Source: Candidatus Calditenuaceae archaeon (GTDB taxonomy: Archaea; Thermoproteota; Nitrososphaeria_A; Caldarchaeales; Calditenuaceae). From it: a stretch of DNA of 64,000 bases. Below the pieces are notes generated by a model. The model made no database searches. It had not been told where the DNA came from and worked only from the letters and a program-made list of their open reading frames with translations. Positions 32,540-40,721 of the stretch are shown here, piece after piece; positions within the stretch are counted from its first letter, which is position 1, and each line of letters opens with the position of its first letter. The DNA lies in assembly GCA_025059595.1 (NCBI GenBank), contig JANXDI010000016.1:1-64000 (forward strand). Direction: 5' to 3'. Made by a program: the position numbers and the translations under genes.

Positions 32540-32929
32540 TCAATAGACATATCCGAGAAGCTTCCCCCCCAGTCCGCGCGAGGCCGCCTCACGGTGAGAG
32601 AGCACTCCCTGATTCGTCGTCACTATCAGGATTCCGATGTCCTTGGCCGGGAGGTAGAGCTTAGCCCAGTTATCGTAGCCATTCCGAGAGACGCTGTATC
32701 TCGGCTTGATCGGCGCCGCCCTGTTGATTCTGCCGAGAAGCTGTATAACCACCTTCCCACCCCGGCCGTCCTCGATGTATTCGAAGGAGCCTATGTAAGA
32801 GTGGCGCTGAAGAGTCTTCAATATATCCCCAATTAGCCGCGAGTAGCTGTAGATGCACTCTTTGTTACGCACGGCCTCGTTGTTCTGGAGCGTCGTGAAG
32901 AGGCCGGCTACCAAGTCCTTGGAAACCAT
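32540..32929 (-). CDS. rps8: Small ribosomal subunit protein uS8
   Basis: This 129-residue uS8 opens with KDLVAGLFTTLQNNEAVRNK, has ILKTLQRHSYIGSFEYIEDG and GGKVVIQLLGRINRAAPIKP, and ends with the RNA-binding ILIVTTNQGVLSHREAASRG and LGGKLLGYVY. It binds the central domain of 16S rRNA. It is the first gene of the uS8-uL6-dnaK-cyclophilin-like run, after a 111-base spacer that should hold the promoter. Confidence 0.96.
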   Translation of the reverse strand: MVSKDLVAGLFTTLQNNEAVRNKECIYSYSRLIGDILKTLQRHSYIGSFEYIEDGRGGKVVIQLLGRINRAAPIKPRYSVSRNGYDNWAKLYLPAKDIGILIVTTNQGVLSHREAASRGLGGKLLGYVY

Positions 32930-33040
32930 AACCCTACTCTTCTGTCGTAAACTCTCCGCTTGACCTGTTGAAAAAGATATCTTGGACTGCTCGATTGGTG
33001 TGAGAGCCGTCCTATTAAGGATGGTTTAGACTGCCGAGTA

Positions 33041-33835
33041 TCACAGCTTGGGGTGCCGTAGCCTCAGCCGGTCGCCCGGCTTCACGCCAAGGAGGGCCGC
33101 TGCACTCCCCCTGCTCACCGCCACCTCGAGCAGCCCTGTCCCACCGAATGTGACCAGAAGAGAGCCGGGCGGAACATCTCCATAGGCCCGCACATACCTT
33201 GCATCGAAAGATTTGTCCCCGAACTCCACAACAACCACATCGCCGACCTCCAAGTCGTCCGGGAGACCTGCTCGCTCCATATTGAGAATGGCATTTCCGA
33301 ACCTGTCGACGTGCAACACATCGGTCTCCGCGACCCCGCTGATGAACCTCGCAACACCAAGCTCAAGCCTCACCAAGGAGTCTGGAGAAACCTTTGCTAG
33401 TGCCGGCGTGCCCTCTGAGGCCAGCTCTCCCGCAACGGGGCCGAAAACGTCGCGGGCGTGAAAAGTCTCTCCACCGATTCTCGGATACTTATCCAGCGCT
33501 ATCTCAAAACTCTCCTCCAAACCGTCGTTAACAGCGGCGGGATAGAGGAGGCCGTTGTCGGGCCCGACGAACCAATAGCTCCGAGTCCTCAAGACGAGGC
33601 CGCGCCTCTCCGTCCCCACGCCCGGGTCAACCACGGCGACATGTATCGTTCCGGGTGGAAAGAACCTGTATGAAAGGAGGAGTAAAAGAGCTCCTTGCCT
33701 GATGTTGAATGGCTCAACTTGGTGCGTGATGTCGATTATCATGGCATCCCCGCATCTCGATAGGATTGCGCCCTTGGTCTCGGCAACGTAGGGGTCTGAG
33801 ATGCCGAAATCCGTGAGGAGCGTCACTACACGCAT
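33041..33835 (-). CDS. S-adenosyl-L-methionine hydrolase/SAM hydroxide adenosyltransferase (DUF62)
   Basis: This 264-residue protein matches the DUF62 family: VTLLTDFGISDPYVAETKGA, IIDITHQVEPFNIRQGALLL, FPPGTIHVAVVDPGVGTERR, VGPDNGLLYPAA, HARDVFGPVAGELA and VDRFGNAILNM. The family is related to fluorinase and hydrolyses SAM to adenosine and methionine with a water/hydroxide nucleophile. The physiological role is unclear. It lies 38 bases after the cupredoxin gene and may share its transcript. Confidence 0.9.
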   Translation of the reverse strand: MRVVTLLTDFGISDPYVAETKGAILSRCGDAMIIDITHQVEPFNIRQGALLLLLSYRFFPPGTIHVAVVDPGVGTERRGLVLRTRSYWFVGPDNGLLYPAAVNDGLEESFEIALDKYPRIGGETFHARDVFGPVAGELASEGTPALAKVSPDSLVRLELGVARFISGVAETDVLHVDRFGNAILNMERAGLPDDLEVGDVVVVEFGDKSFDARYVRAYGDVPPGSLLVTFGGTGLLEVAVSRGSAAALLGVKPGDRLRLRHPKL

Positions 33836-33873
33836 GGCCCATACTCTCGTGAATTCTGCCAGGAATTAGATTT

Positions 33874-34305
33874 TCACGGCGAGACCTCTATGACCCCGCC
33901 CTTGTGAGGATGGAGCATGCAGAAGTACCTATACGTGCCAGGCACCCTGAAGATGATGCGATAGGAGTTGCCGGGATTTACTGGACCAGAGTCGAACTTC
34001 TCCGCGCCGGGCGGAACATCGCTCGCCGTCATAGTGTGAGGCACCTCATCCTCATTCACATATTCAACCGCGTCTCCAACCCTTATCGAGAGCCTCGCGG
34101 GGCTGTAATATCTGTCGTCGATGACGGGCGGGTCTCCCACCCTCCACCCCTCCGGAGGCAGATAAGAGAGCCTCACGCTCCTAATCGTATAGACTCTACC
34201 CGGTGTCTCGCCGAACATCCAACCCGATAAAGGCCCCCAGAGAAGCAAGACCGCGACCAAGACAACAGCCACGGCAACACCAACAACCACATAGACAACT
34301 CTCAA
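33874..34305 (-). CDS. Membrane-anchored blue-copper (plastocyanin/cupredoxin-like) protein
   Basis: This 143-residue protein has an N-terminal membrane anchor (about 4-26, VYVVVGVAVAVVLVAVLLLW) and an extracellular cupredoxin domain. The copper-site residues are a histidine in NEDEVPHTMTASD and a Cys-His group in YRYFCMLHPHKGGVIEV. It probably carries electrons on the outer face of the membrane. Blue-copper proteins are common in Nitrososphaeria-type archaea. Partner proteins are not in the window. Confidence 0.85.
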   Translation of the reverse strand: MRVVYVVVGVAVAVVLVAVLLLWGPLSGWMFGETPGRVYTIRSVRLSYLPPEGWRVGDPPVIDDRYYSPARLSIRVGDAVEYVNEDEVPHTMTASDVPPGAEKFDSGPVNPGNSYRIIFRVPGTYRYFCMLHPHKGGVIEVSP

Positions 34306-34540
34306 AAGCCACCCAGACCCGAGAACAAGGAGATTGAGGGCGTAAAAAACCGTTATCTGACCTTTGTTTTCCTATTTGGGGGGTGTGACCGGGTTTCGGG
34401 ATTCCTCCTGTATATACTGTATTATGCGGTAAGTCATGGTTATACAGAAAATATATTAACTGGCAAAAGATTAAATCCAATGGGGTGAAGAGTTTTAAAA
34501 CCTTTCACCATAACATTTAACATGGGAGGTGTAACTGTAG
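34306..34540 (+). promoter_or_regulatory. TFB upstream region with TATA and ribosome binding site
   Basis: The 235-base spacer is AT-rich. agttttaaaacc at about 34490-34501 is TATA-like, with gattaaatcc (34470-34480) as an alternative. GGGAGGTG at 34522-34529 is a strong Shine-Dalgarno about 11 bases before ATG 34541, so the mRNA has a leader, unlike many genes here. Earlier bases hold tandem ata-rich tracts (tgtatatactgtattatgcgg) but no gene that I see. Confidence 0.5.
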
Positions 34541-35473
34541 ATGGCGATATATAACAAACGCGTCGAGGGTTTCATCTGCCCTGAATGTGGAAGCGACAAC
34601 ATCATAACCGACTCGCGGACCGGAGAAATAAGCTGCGCAGACTGCGGATATGTCCTCCTAGCCCAAGATGTCGACCGCGGGCCGGAGTGGAGGAGTCTTG
34701 ATGATGATCAGCAAAGCAGGGCAAGAACGGGCGCGCCTCTCTCCATAATGTATAGAGACCACGGGCTCTCGACTGTGATTAACAGAATCGGCGAGGACGC
34801 GGGAGGCAGGAGGCTGCCGAAGGAGGTGAGGGAGAAGATGCTTAGGCTGAAGAAGCTTGACCAGACATCTCAGGTGAACGCCTCCGAGAACCGGAACCTG
34901 CAGCAGGCGGCAAACGTCCTCGAAATATACGTCGACAAGCTCCACATCCCTCAATCCGTCGCTGAGATGGCCATGTCGATTTACAGAAAGGCTCTGAAGG
35001 CGGGGCTCGTCAGAGGAAGGTCAATCAGAAGCATAGTCGCGGCGGCAACATACGCGGCCTGCAGAATGAGCGGGATGCCCAGAGATTTGAGAGAGTTTGA
35101 GCGCGTCTATCCCCTCGTGAAGAGGAAGACAATAGCCCAAGGCTACAGACTACTCGTCAAGAACCTGAGCATCAGAATACCCGTTGTTGAGCCGAGCCTC
35201 TACATCAGGAAGATCGCCTCGAGGGTGGGGCTGGATGAGAGGACGGTGCAGGAGGCGCTGACACTGCTGAACAAGGCCGCATCCCGCGGTGCGACTGTCG
35301 GAAAGGACCCTGTTGGAATCGCCGCGGCCGCCCTCTACATGGCATGCCAAGAGACGATGCAGAACATCACGCAGAAGGATATCGCGCGTGCAGCGGGTGT
35401 CACAGAGGTAACAGTCAGGAACAGGTTCAAGGGCCTCAAGGAGGCGCTAGAAAGCACAGCCCAAGCGGTCTAG
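34541..35473 (+). CDS. tfb: Transcription initiation factor TFB
   Basis: This 310-residue TFB has an N-terminal zinc ribbon (Cys13, 16, 32, 35: CPECGSDNIITDSRTG, ISCADCGYVL), a B-finger/linker with RGPEWRSLDDDQQSRARTGA, and two cyclin-like repeats (about 115-205 and 210-300: AMSIYRKALKAGLVRGRSIR, AATYAACRMSGMPRDLREFE, AAALYMACQETMQNITQKDI, AGVTEVTVRNRFKGLKEAL). It links TBP-bound promoters to RNA polymerase. Length and domain order are normal. It is monocistronic, followed by a perfect palindrome with a T-run. Confidence 0.97.
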   Translation: MAIYNKRVEGFICPECGSDNIITDSRTGEISCADCGYVLLAQDVDRGPEWRSLDDDQQSRARTGAPLSIMYRDHGLSTVINRIGEDAGGRRLPKEVREKMLRLKKLDQTSQVNASENRNLQQAANVLEIYVDKLHIPQSVAEMAMSIYRKALKAGLVRGRSIRSIVAAATYAACRMSGMPRDLREFERVYPLVKRKTIAQGYRLLVKNLSIRIPVVEPSLYIRKIASRVGLDERTVQEALTLLNKAASRGATVGKDPVGIAAAALYMACQETMQNITQKDIARAAGVTEVTVRNRFKGLKEALESTAQAV

Positions 35474-35496
35474 GCTTAGGGCATACACTCCAAGTC

Positions 35497-35524
35497 GAGG
35501 GGGCGGCCGCCCCCTCATCTTTTT
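35497..35524 (+). terminator. Perfect 20-base palindrome with T-run after tfb
   Basis: gagggggcggccgccccctc (35497-35516) is a perfect inverted repeat centred on ggccgc, followed by atcttttta (35517-35525). The hairpin is very GC-rich and the T-run lies directly after, like an intrinsic terminator. It may instead be a protein-binding site for the downstream gene. The tfb stop is 24 bases before. Confidence 0.6.
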
Positions 35525-35575
35525 ATGAAGGCTGAACAAAGTATAAAAACAGTCATAGCGCAATGTGATATAGAG
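35525..35575 (+). promoter_or_regulatory. Promoter of the TatA-like gene
   Basis: aagtataaaaacag at about 35537-35550 is a good TATA box with its centre about 30 bases before ATG 35576, giving a leader of at most a few bases. An upstream ATG at 35525 is in frame but would place the TATA box inside the gene, so 35576 is preferred. Confidence 0.5.
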
Positions 35576-35884
35576 ATGCCCGTCGAGGGAATCGAGTGGG
35601 TGGTGGTCCTCGGAGTCGTCCTAGTCATGTTGTTATGGAGCCCAGAGAAGATTCCAGAGTTCGCGAGGGCCGTTGGAAGATTTGTGAACGAGCTTCAGAG
35701 GACGAGAGCTGAGGCTGACAGATATGTGAGTGATTTCTTGCAGCCCATCATGGGGGCCGCCGACTCTGCAGACCGGCAGCTCATAGAAGTGGCGCGGAGA
35801 CTCAATATCGTCACGGAAGGTCTTAAGAAGGATGAGATAGTGGCGCTGATAAACAAGAAGCTTGAGGGCGCTGCCAGCGGCTAA
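35576..35884 (+). CDS. TatA/TatB-like protein with a SAP-like C-terminal helix pair
   Basis: About 102 residues from ATG 35576. An N-terminal Tat-type segment (EWVVVLGVVLVMLLWSPEKI, PEFARAVGRFVNELQRTRAE) has the short membrane helix, a WSPEKIPEF hinge and an amphipathic helix, as in TatA/TatB. It is followed by a second part (about 64-98: DRQLIEVARRLNIVTEGLKK, DEIVALINKKLEGA) that resembles SAP/HeH-type helix-extended DNA/RNA-binding motifs. This combination is unusual. TatA builds the pore that exports folded proteins. The stop overlaps the convergent eIF1 gene by four bases. Confidence 0.7.
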   Translation: MPVEGIEWVVVLGVVLVMLLWSPEKIPEFARAVGRFVNELQRTRAEADRYVSDFLQPIMGAADSADRQLIEVARRLNIVTEGLKKDEIVALINKKLEGAASG

Positions 35885-36189
35885 ATTATCTCGAGGTTCT
35901 CGGGGGATAGGCCAAGGTCGACTAGTATCCTCTGCACCTTATCGCGCTGGTCTCCCTGCAGCATAATAACTCCGTTTTTCACCGCGCCTCCGCAAGCACA
36001 CTTCGCCTTCAGTATTGAAGCGACCTCGTCGATATCGATGCTGCCGGAGTCTAGGCCCTCGATGAGTGTCAACGTCTTATTCCACTTCTTCGTCTCCAGC
36101 TTAATCTTTACGCGCCGCTGTTCATATTCTATCGTTTGGCATACGCAGAGGTTCTTGGGGAGCCCGCATGTGGGGCATGTATCCGCCAT
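35881..36189 (-). CDS. Translation initiation factor eIF1/SUI1 family protein
   Basis: This 102-residue protein has an N-terminal zinc-type knuckle (Cys5, 8, 15, 17: CPTCGLPKNLCVC) and a SUI1 domain (KWNKTLTLIEGLDSGSIDID, ASILKAKCACGGAVKNGVIM, QGDQRDKVQRILVDLGL). The cysteine pair KCACGG is the usual second site of the archaeal type. It helps choose the start codon on the 30S subunit. It is monocistronic here. Confidence 0.9.
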   Translation of the reverse strand: MADTCPTCGLPKNLCVCQTIEYEQRRVKIKLETKKWNKTLTLIEGLDSGSIDIDEVASILKAKCACGGAVKNGVIMLQGDQRDKVQRILVDLGLSPENLEII

Positions 36190-36253
36190 TATTTCTCTCC
36201 TAAACCCTCCTTCAGATTTACGTTGATGGCCGGCATATAAACGTTAAGCAATT

Positions 36254-36949
36254 TTAACCAGACTCATAGCGTCTTTTCTTCTCTTCGAAGATCTCCCTAT
36301 GCGAGACAGGTCTCGCCGGCGAGCCCATCACCAGCTGCCCAGCCTCAACGTCCCTTACAACTATCGAACCCGCCGCGACCACGGCACCTGCACCAATCTT
36401 CACACCAGCCATTATCAGGGCGCCAGCACCTATCACCGCTTCATCCTCTATCGTGACACTCACTAGTTTTCTGCTCGGGGGATAGCGGTCGTTGGTGACG
36501 CAGACAAGAGGGCCTATGAAGACTCTTCTCCCGACTTTCGTGAGGTGCGGCAAATAAACCATCGACTGAATATTAGAGCCCTCATCTATCACCACCTCGC
36601 CATCCAGCTGACTTCCACTCCCAACTCTCACGCCCCTCCCCACTCGAGACCCTTTCCTAACCAAAACACCATGCCCCAACTCAACACCATCCATAAGCTC
36701 CACACCCTCGTAAATCACGCCCCCAGACCTCACCACACATCCAACACCAATCTTAGCGCCCGAACTAATCTCGTCAAGCTGGTTTATCGAAGAGGGCCTC
36801 ACCGTAATCAGCTTATCCCTCGAGGGATACCCGACAATCGTGTTCACGTCAATGTACGTATCCTCGCCTATCTCCGAGCCACCTAAGATTATTGAACCGT
36901 GAGAGACGCGGCCTCGACACACGGCGCGGGGACTAACATACCCCAACAA
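36254..36949 (-). CDS. Hexapeptide-repeat acyltransferase
   Basis: This 231-residue left-handed beta-helix protein is built of hexapeptide repeats (ISSGAKIGVGCVVRSGGVIY, EGVELMDGVELGHGVLVRKG, SRVGRGVRVGSGSQLDGEV, EAVIGAGALIMAGVKIGAGA, VVAAGSIVVRDVEAGQLVMG). It ends SPARPVSHREIFEEKKRRYE, typical of the WbbJ/maltose-type acetyltransferases. The donor and acceptor are unknown. It may decorate surface glycans or be part of sugar precursor synthesis; the nearby UppS and GalU genes fit that reading. Confidence 0.82.
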   Translation of the reverse strand: MLGYVSPRAVCRGRVSHGSIILGGSEIGEDTYIDVNTIVGYPSRDKLITVRPSSINQLDEISSGAKIGVGCVVRSGGVIYEGVELMDGVELGHGVLVRKGSRVGRGVRVGSGSQLDGEVVIDEGSNIQSMVYLPHLTKVGRRVFIGPLVCVTNDRYPPSRKLVSVTIEDEAVIGAGALIMAGVKIGAGAVVAAGSIVVRDVEAGQLVMGSPARPVSHREIFEEKKRRYESG

Positions 36950-37135
36950 ACCAGGAACTCATAATCCGAAACAAGATTTATAACTTAACATGCAAAACAA
37001 CCAGAACCAGCTTTGAATCAAAGGCTATGGATGGTCTTGTGAGGCAGTTATTTTTCCCGATTGTCGGTTACATCGCTCGTTCAGGAGGTTATGGTGGAGA
37101 GGCTTATTTAGTGCCCTGCAGAGACTCCAGCCGGA
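36950..37135 (+). promoter_or_regulatory. Spacer with promoter for the M24 peptidase
   Basis: The 186-base spacer holds ggcttattta at about 37101-37110, about 26 bases before a start point at 37135. This supports a leaderless GTG at 37136. The rest holds an aagatttataac tract at about 36972-36983 that could serve the divergent acyltransferase gene. I see no gene in it. Confidence 0.45.
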
Positions 37136-38236
37136 GTGGGATTGGGGCATAAGGAGAGGTTAGAGAAGTTCGCGGCGAGACTGGAGCTTTCAGGGTTTAA
37201 CGCCTACATCTGCGTTAATGAGTCAAACGTCTTCTACTTCACCGGCCTCCCTAGTCCTGCGACCCTCCTCATCCGCAGGGACGGACATGCCGTGCTCTAC
37301 GTCTCGCCCATGAATTACGGTCTCGCCGAGAAGGAGGCGCCGCAGGGGGTGGAGGTTGCGCATCTGAAGATGGGTGTAGCTCCCGAGGCACTCCTAGCAG
37401 AGATTCTGAGCCAGCTGGGTGGGATGGTCGGTATAGACAGCTTGGACTTTGAGACGCATCGGAAGATTAGCGGCCTGATTGGTGGTGTGGACCTGCGGCC
37501 CCAGTCGAGGCTGGTTTGGGATATGAGGATGTCGAAGGACACCTATGAGGTGGAGGTGATTAGGGAGGCCTGTTCTGTCGCGGATAAAGTGATGAGGGCG
37601 GCCGCTGACCTGCTGGTGCCGGGGATTAAGGAGAGCGAGGTTAAGGCTGAGCTGACCGCTGAGGTTTACAGGAGGGTCGGCCAGGAGCCTGCCTTCATGC
37701 CTATTGTCGCATTCGGTGAGCGTTCGGCACATCCTCATGGGCCGATTCTGAGGGGTGCGGCGAGGGATAGGGTTCTGAAGAGGGGTGACGTGGTCGTTAT
37801 AGACTTGGGTGTCAAGGTTGAGGGCTACTGCTCCGACTTGACTAGGACCTTCTACATTGGAAGTGAGATGGATGAGAGACTCCGGAACACATTCGAGTCC
37901 GTCATACATGCCAAGGCCTTGGCCCAGAACATAATGCGGCCTGGCGTCTCATGCAGTTATGTAGACGACATAGCTCGGGACTATCTCAGCAACAAGGGGC
38001 TGGACGCCTACTTCATCCACAGTCTGGGCCACGGTGTTGGAATCGATATTCACGAGCCTCCGAGAATAGGGCCAGGCAGCCAAGACCAGTTCGTGGAAAA
38101 CAACGTTGTGACATGCGAGCCGGGCGTATATATTTTGGGTGAGTGGGGCGTTAGGATGGAGGACACGCTACTCGTGACGGAGGAGGCTGCGATTCCGCTC
38201 ACCAGCTACCCCTTGGACGAGTATCTCATCTACTAG
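37136..38236 (+). CDS. Xaa-Pro aminopeptidase/dipeptidase (M24)
   Basis: This 366-residue protein has an N-terminal creatinase-like domain (about 1-130) and a C-terminal pita-bread peptidase. The metal ligands are seen in VVIDLGVKVEGYCSDLTRTF (two Asp), HSLGHGVGIDIHEPPRIG (His), TCEPGVYI (Glu) and VRMEDTLLVTE (Glu). The pattern fits Xaa-Pro dipeptidase or aminopeptidase P. It acts in peptide recycling in the cytoplasm. It starts at GTG 37136, and its stop overlaps the convergent UppS gene by four bases. Confidence 0.93.
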   Translation: MGLGHKERLEKFAARLELSGFNAYICVNESNVFYFTGLPSPATLLIRRDGHAVLYVSPMNYGLAEKEAPQGVEVAHLKMGVAPEALLAEILSQLGGMVGIDSLDFETHRKISGLIGGVDLRPQSRLVWDMRMSKDTYEVEVIREACSVADKVMRAAADLLVPGIKESEVKAELTAEVYRRVGQEPAFMPIVAFGERSAHPHGPILRGAARDRVLKRGDVVVIDLGVKVEGYCSDLTRTFYIGSEMDERLRNTFESVIHAKALAQNIMRPGVSCSYVDDIARDYLSNKGLDAYFIHSLGHGVGIDIHEPPRIGPGSQDQFVENNVVTCEPGVYILGEWGVRMEDTLLVTEEAAIPLTSYPLDEYLIY

Positions 38237-39018
38237 CCCCCGAACCTCCTTGACCTCTGCTGGTAGGTTCTGATGGCTCGGAGGAGGTCTATTTTCCTGA
38301 AGGAGGGCCAGTAAACGTCTAAGAAAACCAGCTCGCTGTAGGCTATCTGCCAGAGAAGGAAGTTGCTTATCCGCTCCTCACCAGACGTCCTTATGACTAA
38401 GTCAGGGTCGGGCTTCGGAAGCCCGTTCGTGTAGAGGTTACGCTCTATAACCTCCTCGTCTATCTGGTGAGGGAGAACCTCGCCTGCCGCAACCGCGCCG
38501 CAAATCTTCCTGACGGCATCAACTATCTCCGCCCTCCCCCCGTAAGCCACCGCGATGTTCAGGTGCAGCCTGTCGTGGTGCATCGTCTCCCTCTCAAGCC
38601 TCCTGAGGCTCTCGGCCACCTCGGCAGGGAGGTAGTCAAGCCTGCCTATCACCCTAAACCTCACCTTCTCACGCCAGACTGTCTCGTCCTTCAGAAACCT
38701 CTCAGCCCTCTCCATCAAGAGCCTGTAAATCTCCTCAAGCTCTTCACTCGGCCGCCTCACAATGTTCTCCAGAGACAAGACATACAGCGTCACTATCTTT
38801 ATCCCAATCTTCAGGCACCATCGTAGAAGGTCCTCGACCTTGTCTGCCCCATATCTATATGCCTGACTCGGCGGAAGGCCCGCGCTCTTGGCCCACCTCC
38901 TATTACCATCGAGAATAACAGCCAAATGTTGTGGAATCTCACCCGCGCTCACAGTCCTCTCTAACCACCTCTCGTAGAGCGTGTATATCCCGAGAAGCCT
39001 CAGAGTCTTTTCAATCAC
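38233..39018 (-). CDS. uppS: Cis-prenyltransferase, UppS-like
   Basis: This 261-residue (Z)-prenyl diphosphate synthase has the catalytic Asp37 in LAVILDGNRRWAKSAGLPPS, then GADKVEDLLRWCLKIGIKIV, YVLSLENIVRRPSEELEEIY, LHLNIAVAYGGRAEIVDAVR, DPDLVIRTSGEERISNFLLW and FLDVYWPSFRK. It makes the polyprenyl carrier used in N-glycan and other surface glycan assembly. It lies eight bases inside the end of the DUF373 membrane gene upstream, so they are an operon. Confidence 0.93.
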   Translation of the reverse strand: MIEKTLRLLGIYTLYERWLERTVSAGEIPQHLAVILDGNRRWAKSAGLPPSQAYRYGADKVEDLLRWCLKIGIKIVTLYVLSLENIVRRPSEELEEIYRLLMERAERFLKDETVWREKVRFRVIGRLDYLPAEVAESLRRLERETMHHDRLHLNIAVAYGGRAEIVDAVRKICGAVAAGEVLPHQIDEEVIERNLYTNGLPKPDPDLVIRTSGEERISNFLLWQIAYSELVFLDVYWPSFRKIDLLRAIRTYQQRSRRFGG

Positions 39019-40159
39019 CGCCCTGCCCCCTCGCGCCTCTGATTGTTCTGATGATTGTGATTGATGTCAGCAGCGAGGCGAAGCCTATTAGAGCGACGAG
39101 GACGAGCTGTATGAGGTAGGCGATGCTCTGGGTGGTTAGATAGGCGCCTAGGAGTCTCATCATTATCCAGAGGAAGAAGAATGTTAGTAAGGCTTGAACG
39201 TGTCTCCAGAGCCGCGGGCTTTTCGCCACGTGGTAGTAGAAGATGTTATACGCTGTGTTGAAGAAGGCTGCGATAGCTATCAAGTCTATGCTGTTAATTA
39301 TCAGCATTCCCGTGAACGGTCCTATGTATTCGAGGAACTGCTCAAATGTGAGCTGGCCTTGGCCCAATCTCAGGGTGGATTGAAGATAGTTTGACGCTGC
39401 CTGAAAACCCGTGGCGAGGGCGACAACCACAAGTATCAGGCCGATAACTGCTGTGAATATTCGTAGCTGTATTAGGCCGGGTTTGCTCGATATCTCCGCA
39501 ACCCTCCGGATGAGGCTTGTGAAGGCTGCGTCTATTCCGAAACCCCTAATCAGTAGGGCTGCACCTATGAAGACGAGGAGAAGTGGAAGGCTGAGGAGGT
39601 TGAAGAAGTAGAGCGCCCCCATCAGCATTAACAGGAGGCCGGGGATGCCGAGAATTATTCTTGAGTAAGGCGCATCATATATCAGCATCCTGAGATACCG
39701 GAGGAATAGTAGCCAGCTAGTCTCTATCGTCTGGCTCTGTTTCACGATTACAGTTCTCAGCGATACTACTTTGAGACGTGAAGTTATGATTGACGAGAGG
39801 GAGGGTGAGAGGGGGCCGTCTGAGACGATTATACATTCTCTCGCCCCCAGCTTCGTGATGACACGTTCTATCTCTCGCGCAACCTTTAAGTCCGAGTCAA
39901 GCCCGCCCTCATGCCTGCCGGTAACCGTGGCTATCTCGACACCGTTGGGCCACCTCTTCGACTCCTCGTCGAGAATCTTTATGGCCGCGAACATCGCGTT
40001 TGCGTCTGCATCCTCAGGGTCGGCCATGACAAGCTTCAAGGCGGCCTCCATATTCTTCTCCCGCCCTATGATGGGGGACTGGACCCCAGCCTTCACTCCA
40101 ACATCATCATCCTCATCAACCACCAGCACCAGTAGCGGCCCCGCCGATCTCTCAGCCAT
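39011..40159 (-). CDS. DUF373 family membrane protein
   Basis: This 382-residue protein opens with the DUF373 signature (LLVLVVDEDDDVGVKAGVQS, PIIGREKNMEAALKLVMADP, EDADANAMFAAIKILDEESK) and then about six or seven membrane helices (LGIPGLLLMLMGALYFFNLL, SLPLLLVFIGAALLIRGFGI, FTAVIGLILVVVALATGFQA, TFFFLWIMMRLLGAYLTTQS, LVLVALIGFASLLTSITII). DUF373 is an archaeal family of unknown job. Linkage to cis-prenyltransferase by an eight-base overlap suggests a role in lipid-carrier or surface metabolism, which is inference. The length is normal. Confidence 0.85.
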   Translation of the reverse strand: MAERSAGPLLVLVVDEDDDVGVKAGVQSPIIGREKNMEAALKLVMADPEDADANAMFAAIKILDEESKRWPNGVEIATVTGRHEGGLDSDLKVAREIERVITKLGARECIIVSDGPLSPSLSSIITSRLKVVSLRTVIVKQSQTIETSWLLFLRYLRMLIYDAPYSRIILGIPGLLLMLMGALYFFNLLSLPLLLVFIGAALLIRGFGIDAAFTSLIRRVAEISSKPGLIQLRIFTAVIGLILVVVALATGFQAASNYLQSTLRLGQGQLTFEQFLEYIGPFTGMLIINSIDLIAIAAFFNTAYNIFYYHVAKSPRLWRHVQALLTFFFLWIMMRLLGAYLTTQSIAYLIQLVLVALIGFASLLTSITIIRTIRGARGQGGD

Positions 40160-40357
40160 TCAGCTCCAACCAGATACGACTGTATCCAAATTTAAAATGG
40201 TTTCAGGATGGATGTATATAAAGACTCGGAAAGACTGCCACCACAAACTCTTAGAATACTCTCAATGGAGGGATATGATTTTCGAGGTAGACCTTAAGGC
40301 GGTGCTCGAAGTGCTCAGGCTTAAACATATAAGCGGGGTTTATCGAGAGTTTTTCGC

Positions 40358-40699
40358 TTGGCTAAGCTTTTCAGAATCGATGAAGTTGTTTGGTCAAGCT
40401 CCGCTGGAAAAGTCTCAGTTCTGGTGGATAGGCCTATGAGCGAACTGGTGATGGCTGGAATAGTCGTCGTTAATCCTGGCCAGAGGCTCCCGGCTGAGGG
40501 ATATAGCCTCCACGAGTCAAGCGATGAACTGGCCTACGTAGTAGAGGGTGAGGTTGTATTTGGAACGCCGGTTGAGGAGAAGCCGTTGCGGAAAGGTGAT
40601 TTGCTCTTCAATCAGAAGGGAACCAAACACTATGTGAGAAACGACACCGATAAGCCTTGCAAGGTCATTTGGGTCCTGTCGCCACCTATTAAATTATAG
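40358..40699 (+). CDS. Cupin domain protein
   Basis: This 113-residue single cupin starts at TTG 40358, with acatataagcgg about 25-30 bases upstream as TATA. The beta-barrel motifs are weak: YSLHESSDELAYVVEGEVVF, LRKGDLLFNQKGTKHYVRND and CKVIWVLSPP. The metal residues (His, Glu, His) are partly present. Its job could be as an isomerase, dioxygenase or binding protein. It is on its own strand between DUF373 and the coiled-coil gene. Confidence 0.72.
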   Translation: MAKLFRIDEVVWSSSAGKVSVLVDRPMSELVMAGIVVVNPGQRLPAEGYSLHESSDELAYVVEGEVVFGTPVEEKPLRKGDLLFNQKGTKHYVRNDTDKPCKVIWVLSPPIKL

Positions 40700-40721
40700 A
40701 GTTTAAGGCGTAGCAGGGTGC

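Noticed and set aside
39771..40439. Long plus-strand open frame across the DUF373 start and the cupin start
   Set aside because: Its first part is antisense to DUF373 and its last part overlaps the cupin in another frame. It shows no domain, and a TATA box for the cupin lies inside it.
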